Below are positions 54,706-64,000 of a DNA stretch of 64,000 nucleotides, in pieces (within the stretch, counting starts at the first letter, position 1; every line of letters begins with the position of its first letter). The DNA comes from Ramlibacter terrae (lineage in GTDB: Bacteria > Pseudomonadota > Gammaproteobacteria > Burkholderiales > Burkholderiaceae_C): assembly GCA_013127575.1 (NCBI GenBank), contig CP053418.1:3410001-3474000 (forward strand), read 5' to 3'. The position numbers and the translations under genes were made by a program. The notes under the pieces are model-generated. The model did not search any database. It was not told the origin of the DNA and saw nothing but the letters and a program-made list of their open reading frames with translations.

Positions 54706-57700
54706 ATGTCCATTCACGCCGCGCTGAACCACGTCACCCACTACAAGTACGACCGGCCGGTAACCCTCGGCCCCGGGTCGTCCGGCTCCGCCCGGCCCCG
54801 CACACCCGCAGCAACGTCATCTCGTATTCGCTGCGGGTCGAACCGGTCCGGCATTTCGTCAACTGGCAACAGGATCCGTTCGCCAACTTCCAGGCCCGCC
54901 TGGTCTTTCCCGAGCCCACGACCGAGTTCAAGGTCACCGTCGACCTCGTCGTCGAGATGGCGGTCTACAACCCGTTCGACTTCTTCCCGGAGCCGAGCGC
55001 CGAGAAGTTTCCGTTCAAGTACGAACCCGGCGTCGCCGAAGAAGAACTCGCGCCCTACCGGCGGCCGAACCGCTCACGCCGCTGGTCCAGGCCTACACGG
55101 AGAAGATCGACCGCACGCCCAAGGCCACCATCGACTTCTGGTGGCGCTCAACCAGCAGGTGCAGGGCGACGTCAAGTACCTGATCCGCATGGAGCCCGGC
55201 GTGCAGACGCCGGAACAGACGCTGCAGCTGGCCAGCGGTTCGTGCCGCGATTCGGGCTGGCTGCTGGTGCAGCTGATGCGCCGGCTGGGCACGGCGGCGC
55301 GCTTCGTCTCCGGCTACCTGATCCAGCTCGCGCCCGACGTCAAGGCGCTGGACGGCCCGAGCGGCACCGAAGTCGACTTCACCGACCTGCACGCGTGGTG
55401 CGAGGTCTACCTGCCGGGCGCCGGCTGGATCGGGCTCGACCCGACGTCGGGCCTGCTGGCCGGCGAAGGCCACATCCCGCTGGCCTGCACGCCGCAGCCC
55501 TCGGGGGCCGCGCCGATCGAAGGCCTGGTCGACGAGGCCGAGGTGGAGTTCAGCCACCACATGCAGGTCACGCGCATCCACGAGTCGCCGCGCGTCACCC
55601 GGCCCTATTCGGACGACCAATGGGCGGCGGTGCTGGCCCCGGGCGAAGAGGTCGACCGCCAGCTCGAAGCCGGCGACGTGCGCCTGACCATGGGCGGCGA
55701 GCCGACCTTCGTGGCCGTCTCCGATCGCGACGCCGCCGAATGGAACACCGACGCGCTCGGCCCCACCAAGCGCGGCTACGCCACCGAGCTGGTGCACAAG
55801 CTGCGCGCCGAGTACGGCGACGGCGGCTTCCTGCACTTCGGCGGGGCAAGTGGTACCCGGGCGAGCAGTTGCCGCGCTGGGCGCTGTCGATCTACTGGCG
55901 CGCCGACGGCCAGCCATGCTGGAGCAACCCGGCGCTGTTCGCCGACGAGCGCACGCCCACGCGCTACACCACCGAAGACGCCGGCCGCTTCATCCGCACC
56001 ACGGCGGGCAAGCTGGGGCTGACCGACCAGTACATCCAGCCCGGCTACGAAGACGTCTTCTACTACCTGTGGCGCGAGCGCAAGTTGCCGGTCAACGTCG
56101 ACCCGTTCGACTCGCGCCGGACGACGAACTCGAACGCACCCGCCTGCGCCGCGTCTTCACGCAGAAGCTCGACGCCGTGATCGGCTACGCGCTGCCGCTG
56201 CAGGCGCGCGACGATGGCCCGGAACTGGGCGGCCCGGCGTGGCGCACGGCCCCCTGGTACCTGCGCGACGAGCGCCTGTACCTCGTGCCCGGCGACTCGC
56301 CCATGGGCTACCGGCTGCCGCTCGACGCCTTCCCGTGGGCCAGCGCTTCCGACCAGCCGTACTACGTGGCGCAGGACCCGTTCGAGCAGCGCGCGCCGCT
56401 GCCCACCGCCACGCAGCTGCGCCGGCAATTGCCGGGCGTCGCGGGCGACGGCCGCGAAGGCGCCGTGCTGCCGGCCGCCGATCGCTACGGCGAACAGGCG
56501 GCGCTTCGCCGCGACGATGGCCCCGGCACCGGCGCAGGCGCGCGCACGACGACGGCCACGCGCCTGCCCGGCCGCCACGAATCCGCCCACTGGTTGACCC
56601 GCACCGCGCTGTGCGTGGAAGTGCGCGACCCGCAGCGCGCCAACGGCCCCAAGGCCGAACGCGAACATGGCGGCAAGAGCGGCGCGCTCTACGTCTTCAT
56701 GCCGCCGCTGGCGCGGCTCGAGGACTACCTGCAGCTGCTGACCGCCGTCGAAGCCACGGCCGAAGAACTCGGCGTGCAGGTCGTGCTCGAAGGCTACACC
56801 CCGCCGCGCGACCCGCGGCTGAAGGTGCTGCAGGTCACGCCGGACCCCGGCGTGATCGAGGTCAACATCCACCCGGCCCACAACTGGGGCGAACTGGTGG
56901 ACCACACCGAGTTCCTGTACCAGGCCGCGTTCGAATGCCGGCTCTCGGCCGAGAAGTTCATGACCGACGGCCGCCACACCGGCACCGGCGGCGGCAACCA
57001 CTTCGTGCTGGGCGGCGCGACGCCGGCCGACTCGCCCTTCCTGCGCAAGCCGGAGCTGCTCGCCAGCCTGCTGCTGTACTGGCACAACCACCCCAGCCTG
57101 AGCTACCTGTTCAGCGGCCTCTTCATCGGCCCGACCAGCCAAGCGCCGCGCGTGGACGAAGCGCGCAACGACCAGCTGTACGAGCTGGAGATCGCGCTCA
57201 AGGAAATCGAGCGCAACCGCGAGATCTACGGCCAGGCGATGCCGCCGTGGATCGTCGACCGCACGCTGCGCAACATCCTGGTCGACGTCACCGGCAACAC
57301 GCACCGCAGCGAGTTCTGCATCGACAAGCTGTATTCACCCGACAGCTCCACCGGCCGCCTCGGCCTGCTGGAGTTGCGCGCCTTCGAGATGCCGCCGCAC
57401 GCGCGCATGAGCGTGGTGCAGCAGCTGCTGCTGCGGGCGCTGGTGGCGCGCTTCTGGCGCGAGCCGTACCGCGCCCCCGCCACGCGCTGGGGCACCGAGC
57501 TGCACGACCGCTGGCTGCTGCCCACCTTCGTGCAGATGACCTGCACGACGTGCTGGAGGAAATGCGCGGGGCCGGCTACGCGTTCGACCCGGCATGGTTC
57601 GCGCCGCACTTCGAGTTCCGCTTCCCGGTGGCCGGCGAAGTCCGGCGCTCGGCGTGCAGCTCACGCTGCGCAACGCGCTGGAACCGTGGCACGTCATGGG

Positions 57701-58208
57701 CGAGGAAGGCGCGACGGGCGGCACCGTGCGCTACGTCGATTCGTCGCTGGAGCGCATCGAGGTCAAGGTCACCGGCCTCAACGAAAGCCGCTACGTGGTC
57801 ACCGTCAACGGCAAGCCGATGCCGATGCAGTCGACCGGGACCACCGGCGAATTCGTGGCCGGCGTGCGCTACCGCGCCTGGCAGATGCCGTCGGCGCTGC
57901 ACCCGACCATCGGCGTGCATGCCCCGCTGACCTTCGACATCGTCGATACGTGGATGAACCGGTCCATCGCCGGTTGCCAGTACCACGTGGCGCATCCGGG
58001 CGGCCGCAACTACGTGACCTTCCCGGTCAACGCCTACGAGGCCGAAAGCCGCCGTCTCGCGCGCTTCTTCCGCATGGGCCACACGGCGGGCCGCCTGCAC
58101 ATCCCGCCGGCCAACATCAACGTGCCGGGCAGCCGCGAGTTCCCGTTCACGCTGGACCTGCGCAAGCCGGCGGGGGCTGACCCGGGCGGCCGGAGCGCTT
58201 GGGCATGA
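54706..58208 (+). CDS. Transglutaminase-like/DUF2126 protein, predicted amide ligase (frameshifts)
   Basis: About 1168 residues. The N-terminal bacterial transglutaminase part has Cys in LASGSCRDSGWLL, His in FTDLHAWCEVYLPG and Asp in IGLDPTSGLL. The DUF2126 part spans residues 330-1168, with EVNIHPAHNWGELV, RHTGTGGGNHFVLGG and FEMPPHARMS, a GCS/glutamine-synthetase-like COOH-NH2 ligase core according to comparative studies. Breaks: 54770, 55062, 55139, 55847, 56120, 57547 and 57643; most are CCTGG or CCAGG type (for example TACCGGCGG for TACCTGGCGG, restoring APYLAAEPLTPL). Head of the ligase cluster. Confidence 0.86.
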
Positions 58209-58969
58209 AGCTGCACATCCTCTCCGACCTCCACCTCGGGCAGGCGGGTTTCGCCTGCCCCGCGACGGAGGCCGATGCGATCGTGCTGGCCGGCGACATC
58301 GGCCGGCCAGAGCAGGCGATCGGCTTCGCGCAGGGCCTCGGCAAGCCGGTGCTGTTCGTGCCGGGCAACCACGAGTTCTACGGCGGCAGCCTCGCGGGTG
58401 GACGCGAGCGGCTGCGCGCGCTCTGCGAAGGCACGAACGTCCACCTGCTCGACCCCGGCGAGGTGGTGCTGCAGGGCGTGCGCTTCCTCGGCGCCACGCT
58501 GTGGACGGACTTCCGGCTGTTCGATGACCCCGCCCAGCGAGACGAATCCCTGCAGGCCTGCCTGCGCTTCATGCGCGACTTCCAGCGCATCCGGATGACG
58601 GACGACGGCGAGGCGCCCTTCACGCCGGCCGACGCCGCGGCGCTGTTTCGCGTGCAGGCCGGCTGGCTGCAGGAGCGGCTGGCGACGCCGCACGCCGGCC
58701 CTACCGTGGTGATCACCCACCACGCGCCGTCGGCGCGCAGCATCCACGCGCGCTTCGCGGGATCGCTGGGCAATTCCGGCTTCGTCTCCAACGCCGACCG
58801 CCTGCTCGGCGCCCAGCGTGCCTGCCTCTGGGTGCACGGCCACACGCACGACAGCTTCGACTACGACGCCGAAGGCACGCGCGTGCTGTGCAACCCGCGC
58901 GGGTACGCGCGCGACGGCGTGATGGAGAACGCCCGCTTCGACCCCGCGCTGGTGGTCGAAGTCGGCTGA
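58205..58969 (+). CDS. Metallophosphoesterase
   Basis: 254 residues, intact, ATG overlapping the DUF2126 stop (ATGA). The five calcineurin-type motifs are present: SDLHLG, AGDIGRPEQA, PGNHEFYGG, ITHHAPSA and VHGHTHDSFDY, which bind two metals. Hydrolyses a phosphoester of unknown identity. Being translationally linked between two ligase-cluster genes, it may act on a nucleotide or phosphate product of that system; this is inference. Confidence 0.92.
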   Translation: MKLHILSDLHLGQAGFACPATEADAIVLAGDIGRPEQAIGFAQGLGKPVLFVPGNHEFYGGSLAGGRERLRALCEGTNVHLLDPGEVVLQGVRFLGATLWTDFRLFDDPAQRDESLQACLRFMRDFQRIRMTDDGEAPFTPADAAALFRVQAGWLQERLATPHAGPTVVITHHAPSARSIHARFAGSLGNSGFVSNADRLLGAQRACLWVHGHTHDSFDYDAEGTRVLCNPRGYARDGVMENARFDPALVVEVG

Positions 58970-58982
58970 TCGCAACAAGGGC

Positions 58983-61603
58983 ATGGCGGCGGCCTTGCCG
59001 CGGTGCAACAATGGCGCCCACGTGGACTCCACCAACGAATCGCTGTTCGGCGCCGACGCCGAGGAAACGCCGGCGGCGCTGGCCGCGGCGATGGCGCCGC
59101 CTGCCGCCACCGGCCACTACGACGAACTGCGCGGCGGGCTCGCCGGGCCGGCGGCCGCCCAAGCGCTGCCCACCTCCGACTGGGGACGCTTCTTCGAGCA
59201 CTGGGCCCGGAGGGCTTCGACGACCTGAACCGGCGCACCACCAACCTGCAGCGGCAGGTGCGCGACAACGGCATCACCTACAACGTCTACGCGGCGTCCG
59301 GCGGCCCGCAGCGGCCCCGGGTCGCTCGACCTGTTCCCGCTCATCGTGCCGCCGCGCAGCTGGCAGCAGATCGAATCGGGCGTGCTGCAGCGGGTGCGGC
59401 TGCTCGAACACATCCTCGACGACGTCTACGGCGAGCAGAAGCTGCTGGCCGCCAACCTGCTGCCGCCGGCGCTGGTGCAGGGCCACCCCGGCTACCTGCG
59501 GCCCATGCACGGCGTGCGGATGGCGGGCGGGCGGCGGCTGCACATCGCGGCTTTCGACCTGGCGCGCGACCCGTCCGGCGCGTGGTGGGTGCTGGCGCAG
59601 CGCACGCAGGCGCCTTCGGGCCCGGGCTACCTGCTGGAGAACCGGCTGATCATCTCCCGGCTGTTCCCCGAAGCCTTCAGCGAACTCAAGGTGCAGCGGC
59701 TGGCCGCCACCTACCGCGGACTGCTCGAGAGCCTGAAGGCGCAGTGCCCGGCCGGCGACGGCGACCCGCGCATCGTGCTGCTCACGCCGGGCCCGTACAA
59801 CGAGACCTACTTCGAACACGCGTACCTCGCGCGCTACCGGGCCTGACGCTGGTCGAAGGCAGCGACCTGACCGTGCGCGACCAGAAGCTGTACCTGAAGA
59901 CGCTGCGCGGGCTGGAGCCGGTCCACGGGCTGCTGAAGCGTCTGGACGACGAGTTCCTCGACCCGCTGGAGCTGCGCGCCGATTCGCGGCTGGGCGTGCC
60001 GGGCCTGCTGCAGGCGATCCGCGCCGGCAACGTGCTGGTGGCCAACGCGCCCGGCTCCGGCTTCCTCGAATCGTCCGCCCTCCTCGGCTTCCTGCCGGCC
60101 TTGAGCCGCAAGTTGCTGGGCGAGGAACTGCAGCTGCCGGCGGTCGCGACGTGGTGGTGCGGTGAGCGCGCCGCCATGGAAGCCGCGCTGCCCGAACTCG
60201 GGCAGTCCGTCATCAAGCGCACCTACGCGTCGAACGGCGCCGGCACGGTGCTGGGACGCAACCAGTCGCGCCGGCAGCTCGACGAGTGGGCCGGGCGCAT
60301 CGTGCGCGAGCCCGAGCAGTACACGGTGCAGTCGTACCTGCCGCTGTCGCAGATGCCGACTGGAAGAGCACGCGCTCGGGCGACCACATCGTGCCGCGCT
60401 CGCTGCTGCTGCGCGTGTTCGCCGTGTCCGACGGCGCGCAGGGCTGGCGCGTGCTGCCCGGCGGCCTGACCCGCATCGCGGGCGGCGAACGCGAGATCGC
60501 GTCGATGCAGCGCGGCGGCAGCAGCGCCGACACGGGTGCTGACCGAAGGCGAGGTGGACACCACCAGCCTGCTGCACCACGAGCATCCTTCGGTGGACAC
60601 GCCCCACCGCAGCCGATCGGTGACCAGCCGCGCCGCCGAGAACCTGTTCTGGCTGGGGCGCTACACCGAGCGCACCGAGAACACCGCGCGGCTCGCGCGG
60701 CTGGCGATCGAGGGCCTCAACGGCGAAGACCAGTCGTCGCAGCCGCTGATGGCCTGGCTGAGCGACATGGCCGCGGCCAACGCGCTGGTGCTCAGCGCGG
60801 TGCCGGCGGCGACGCACGCGCGGCGTGTGTTCGAGCGTTCGCTCGTCGCCGGGCTGGCCGACACGCGGCACGCCAACAGCGTCGGCTTCAACCCGGCCGC
60901 GGTGCGCAATGCGGCGGCGGCCGTGCGCGAACGGCTGTCGCAGGAGCAATGGAACCTGGTCGAGCGGGCCACGCAGGAGTTCCTGCAGGGTTGCGCCACC
61001 TGCGCCGGCGAGTCGGACTATTCGTCGGTCGAGGCGCTGCGCGTGCTCGAGACGCTGTCCGGCCACACGGCCGCCATGACCGGCGCGCAGACCGACCGCA
61101 TGACGCGCGACGACGGCTGGCGGCTGCTGTCCACCGGACGCCACGGAGCGGATGGGGTTCTGGGGCAGGCGCTGCTGCTCGCCTTCGAATCGGGCGCGGT
61201 GCACGACGAGGCCGGCTTCGAGGCGGTGGTGGCGCTGTTCGACAGCACCATCACCTTCCATGCGCACTACCAGCAGCGGCACGACGTGGTGGCGCTGCTC
61301 GACCTGCTGGTGCTGGACCGGGACAACCCGCGTTCGCTCGGCTGGGTGACGCAGACGCTGCGTGGCCGGCTGGGCAAGCTGGCCGGCCTGCCGCCCGGGC
61401 GCATTCCCCTGCTCGCATTGCCGGTGCCGGACCCGCACGCGTGGACGCTCGAAGCGCTGTGCGAGCGCGACGCCGACGGCCGCTACGTGAAGCTGATGGA
61501 AGTCCTGCAGCAGTGCGTGGACGCCGCCTACCGGCTTTCCGACGACCTCACCGCGCGCTACTTCGCGCATTCCGGCGACGCGCGCTACAGCGTCGGCGCC
61601 TGA
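58983..61603 (+). CDS. Circularly permuted ATP-grasp fused to alpha-E domain (frameshifts)
   Basis: About 875 residues. Part 1 (to about 520) is the ATP-grasp: VRDNGITYNVYA, VLLTPGPYNETYFEHAYLA, VKRTYASNG-type and VPRSLLLRVFAV segments. Part 2 is alpha-E: SRAAENLFWLGRYTERTENT. Breaks: 59207 (CCCGGAG for CCCTGGAG), 59327, 59840 (TACCGGGC for TACCTGGGC), 60360 (GACTGGAAG for GACCTGGAAG) and 60532. At 61146 and 61171 two CCTGG errors cancel, so GADGVL should read LERMGFL. Its alpha-E part equals the separate gene at 34567-35519. GTG 59022 is an alternative start. Confidence 0.87.
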
Positions 61604-61612
61604 GGCGAATCC

Positions 61613-62511
61613 ATGCTGCTGCACATCCTGCACGAGACCGCCTACGACTACGTGCCGCCGGTGCGCACCGCGCAGCACATGGCGCACCTGAAGCCGCTGG
61701 AAAGCGACCGCCAGCGCGTGCTGAGCCACCGGCTCGTGGTCAGCCCGACGCCCGCGCAGCAGAACGAATCGCTCGACGTGTACGGCAACACGCGCGCGTT
61801 CTTCAGCCTGCAGGGTTCGCACGAAGGCCTGCGCGTGGTGGCCGAAAGCCTGGTGTCGACCGAGGCGCCGGCCGAACCCGAAAGCGACCTGCCGTGGGAG
61901 GAAGCGCGCGAGCGCATGAGATACCACCGCGCCAGCCGCTACGACCCGGCGTCGGAGTTCGCCTTCGCCTCGCCCTACGTGCCGCGGCACGAGCGCTTCG
62001 TGGCCTATGCGCAGCCCAGCTTCCCGCGCGGCCGGCCGCTGCTGGAGGCCGCGCGCGACCTCATGCACCGCATCCACGCGGACTTCGAATACGAGACGAC
62101 CGCGACCGACGTCAACACGCCGGCGCTGGAAGCGCTGGAGCTGCGCAAGGGCGTGTGCCGGGACTGGCGCACGTGATGCTCGGCTGCCTGCGCTCGCTGG
62201 GCCTGCCGGCGCGCTACGTCAGCGGCTACTTGTTGACGGTGCCGCCGCCCGGGCAGGCGCGCCTGGTCGGCAGCGATGCCTCGCATGCGTGGGTGTCCGT
62301 GTACCTGCCCGGCGCGGACGACGCGCCCGGCGTGTGGACCGAGTTCGACCCCACCAACGACCGCGCGCCGGGCGAGGACTACGTGACCGCCCCGGGCCGC
62401 GACTTCTCCGACGTCTCGCCGATGCGCGGCGTGATCCACGGCGGCGCCAGCCACCGGCTGCGGGTGGCGGTCACGGTGGCGCCGGCGGAAGCGATGACGA
62501 ATGACGAATGA
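61613..62511 (+). CDS. Bacterial transglutaminase-like protein (frameshifts)
   Basis: About 299 residues. N-terminal beta domain (HILHETAYDYVPPVRTAQHM), then the thiol-protease core: Cys in RKGVCQDLAHVMLG (corrected), His in DASHAWVSVYLPG and Asp in EFDPTNDRAPG. Breaks at 62159-62166: CCGGG stands for CCAGG (Q read as R) and GACTGGCG for GACCTGGCG. The last residues MTNDE and the stop are encoded by the start of a palindromic repeat, so the ancestral C-terminus was probably altered. Ten bases after the fusion gene. Confidence 0.9.
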
Positions 62512-62602
62512 CGAATGACCTCGGCTTCGCCTTCGATGACAGAATGACTGCGTCATCGGCGAAGCGTGTCATCGAAGCGCGCAGCGCCAGGTCATTCGTC
62601 AT
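62494..62602. repeat. Palindromic intergenic element (repeat family 1, copy 2)
   Basis: Starts with tandem ATGACGA units (three and a part). ATGACGAATGACCT at 62508-62521 is the exact complement of AGGTCATTCGTCAT at 62589-62602. Inside, CTTCGATGACA pairs with TGTCATCGAAG, and ATGAC-TGC-GTCAT forms a small hairpin. It resembles copy 1 at 17875-17992 in the ATGACRAATGAC theme. Confidence 0.75.
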
Positions 62603-62617
62603 CGAGAGGAACACGGA

Positions 62618-63068
62618 ATGAGCGTCTACGACAAGCTGAAGCAACTCAACATCACGCTGCCGCCGGTGGCGACGCCCGCCGCGGCCTACGTGCCGTTCGT
62701 GCGCACCGGCAACCTGGTGTTCCTGTCCGGCCACATCGCCAAGCGCGAAGGCAAGACTGGGTCGGCCAGCTCGGCACCAACATGAGCACCGAGGAAGGCA
62801 AGGCCGCCGCCCGCGCGATCGCCATCGACCTCATGGGCACGCTGCACGCCGCGGTGGGCGACCTCAACCAGGTCAAGCGCATCGTCAAGCTGCTCGGGCT
62901 GGTCAATTCAACGGGCACCTTCACCGAGCACCACCGGTGGTGAACGGCGCCAGCGAGCTGCTGGGCGAGGTGTTCGGCCCCGCCGGCGCGCACGCGCGCA
63001 GTGCCTTCGGCGTGGCGCAGATCCCGACCGGCGCCTGCGTCGAGATCGAGCTGATCGCGGAGGTCTGA
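62618..63068 (+). CDS. RidA-family protein (two frameshifts)
   Basis: About 150 residues, small cytoplasmic trimer-forming fold of the YjgF/YER057c/UK114 superfamily. MSVYDKLKQLNITLPPVATP, FVRTGNLVFLSGH, HHLVVNGASELLGEVFG and GVAQIPTGACVEIELIAEV match the longer RidA subgroup. RidA hydrolyses reactive enamine/imine intermediates, but this subgroup is less well defined. Breaks: 62757 (AAGACTGGG for AAGACCTGGG, restoring GKTWVGQLG) and 62928 (CACCGGTG for CACCTGGTG). GAGGAAC lies before the ATG. Confidence 0.9.
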
Positions 63069-63909
63069 GCGCCGCGCGCCGGTCGCCACCGGCAGCACCA
63101 GCACGTCCGCGCGGGCGCCGGCCAGCACGGCGCGTGACGCTCCCGAGGAAGAAGTCCGCCAGCAACCCGCGCCTGCGCTTGCCGATGGCGACCAGCTCCG
63201 CGCGCAGCGCCTGCTCGCGCGACAGCACCAGCCACCCGGGCGGTCCATGACCGATGGCCGGCACGGCGCCCTGCGTGCCGGCGCCGGAGAAGGCGATCAC
63301 TTCCTCCAGCGCCGCGCGCGCCTGCCGCGCCGCGGTCTGGCGCAGGCCGCGCACCACCGTCTCGGGCACGTCGGACGCGCGCATGGTGAGCCCTTCGCGC
63401 GCGCCGAGCGCATGCAGCACTTCCATGCGCGGGCCGCGCGAGAACAGCGCGGCGCCGGCGACCACGTCGCCCGCGGCGGGGCCGAGGTCCACCGCCACGA
63501 GCACGCGCCGGTAGGCCCGCCGGGCGGTGCGCTGGACCACCAGCACCGGCACCCGGCACAAGCGGATCAGCTGTTCGGCCTGCGTGCCCAGCACCCATTC
63601 GCGCAGCGGGTTGCCGCGGCGCGCGCCGATCACCAGCAGCCGCGCCGCGCGGGCCGCGGCCACGGCTTCGCGGAGCGTGCGGCCCTGCGTGACCTGAACG
63701 GCGACGTCGATGCCGATGCGGTCGCGGATCTCGGCGGCCAGGCGGCCCAGCGCCGCGTGCGCGGCGGCCAGGCCGGCGGCGGCGGGCTGCGCGTGCAGCA
63801 GCCGCAGCGGCACGCCGTGGTCGCGCGCCACCAGCGCGGCGCGCCAGGCGGCGTTGGTCCCGGAAGGCGAGAGGTCGCTGAGCGCGAGGACGGGTCGGAT
63901 GGCCTGCAT
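63069..63909 (-). CDS. Tandem universal stress protein (frameshift, 3' end unresolved)
   Basis: About 280 residues with two UspA domains. The first keeps the ATP motif G-2x-G-9x-G in VIGARRGNPLREWVLGT; the second has AIGKRRRGLLADFFLG. A GC pair is lost near 63134, restoring GSVTRAVLAGARADVLVLPVATG. No stop occurs in any minus frame between 63069 and about 62923, so either the gene ends inside the convergent ridA or an error hides the stop. Function in stress tolerance is inferred from family. Confidence 0.82.
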
Positions 63910-63929
63910 GGTCTGCTCCTTTCGCGTGG

Positions 63930-64000
63930 TCAGGTGGTGTAGTCGCCGCTGGCTTCCGGCTGGAACAGCACCGACACGATGCGCGCCGCGCCGCTGCCGC
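63930..64000 (-). CDS. C-terminal fragment of an unidentified protein
   Basis: A minus-strand frame enters from the window edge and ends at 63930-63932 with RIVSVLFQPEASGDYTT. It lies 20 bases upstream of the universal stress gene on the same strand, consistent with an operon. Too short to assign. Confidence 0.4.
   Translation of the reverse strand, partial: GSGAARIVSVLFQPEASGDYTT

Noticed and set aside
62494..62520. Short CRISPR-like tandem repeat
   Set aside because: Seven-base ATGACGA units without spacers; part of a palindromic element.

Overview
The window is high-GC DNA with dense, short-spaced, often ATGA/TGATG-coupled genes. The content (grpE-dnaK-dnaJ, TRAP transporter, etfBA, DmdC-like acyl-CoA dehydrogenases, bd-type oxidase with a GbsR-like regulator, split and fused circularly permuted ATP-grasp/alpha-E genes, chemosensory cluster without flagellar genes) fits a Burkholderiales betaproteobacterium, probably Comamonadaceae (Ramlibacter/Variovorax-like). 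That placement is inference from gene content, not a database result. No tRNA, rRNA, CRISPR array, transposase or prophage was seen, and no gene-free stretch exceeds 300 bases.

More than half of the genes are interrupted by one or more frameshifts. Most breaks are at one motif: a conserved codon pair implies CCTGG or CCAGG where the sequence reads CCGG, CTGG, CCAG or a similar variant. About sixty or more such sites can be reconstructed. This is best explained as systematic consensus error at Dcm-type methylated CCWGG sites, so the genes are annotated as intact CDSs spanning the breaks, with the sites noted. Coordinates span the corrected gene.

Layout: 0-4.3 kb, acid-CoA catabolism and regulators (livF end, acyl-CoA dehydrogenase, MarR, HxlR, FAH-family enzyme). 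4.3-8.6 kb, FKBP and a heat-shock operon with a sigma-32-like promoter. 8.7-10.7 kb, an orphan membrane domain and a short haemagglutinin-type exoprotein. 10.7-14.9 kb, radical SAM gene divergent from a GbsR-like regulator and bd oxidase. 15-19.7 kb, nitronate monooxygenase, acyl-CoA dehydrogenase and ETF. 19.9-22.8 kb, a TRAP transporter. 22.9-26 kb, MscS channel, enoyl-CoA hydratase-like protein and HDAC-like deacetylase. 26-31.6 kb, MoxR/DUF58/TgpA-like transglutaminase, lytic transglycosylase and HD hydrolase. 31.6-37 kb, GFA protein, PhnD-like binding protein, TPR/GT9 protein, alpha-E and circularly permuted ATP-grasp. 37-39.5 kb, comEC. 39.6-54.5 kb, a chemosensory cluster (cheB, D, R, mcp, cheW, two more mcps, a phosphate-binding-like protein, cheA, cheY, a second response regulator and two Ser/Thr kinases, one fused to a degenerate cyclase domain). 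54.7-62.5 kb, a predicted peptide/amide-ligase cluster (transglutaminase-DUF2126, metallophosphoesterase, ATP-grasp/alpha-E fusion, second transglutaminase). 62.6-64 kb, RidA and a universal stress protein.

The two most interesting systems are the ligase/transglutaminase cluster, with a second split ATP-grasp/alpha-E locus 17 kb away, and the chemosensory operon headed by a pseudo-cyclase/kinase fusion. Two families of palindromic intergenic repeats punctuate gene ends; one family occurs at both junctions between convergent genes where it was found.
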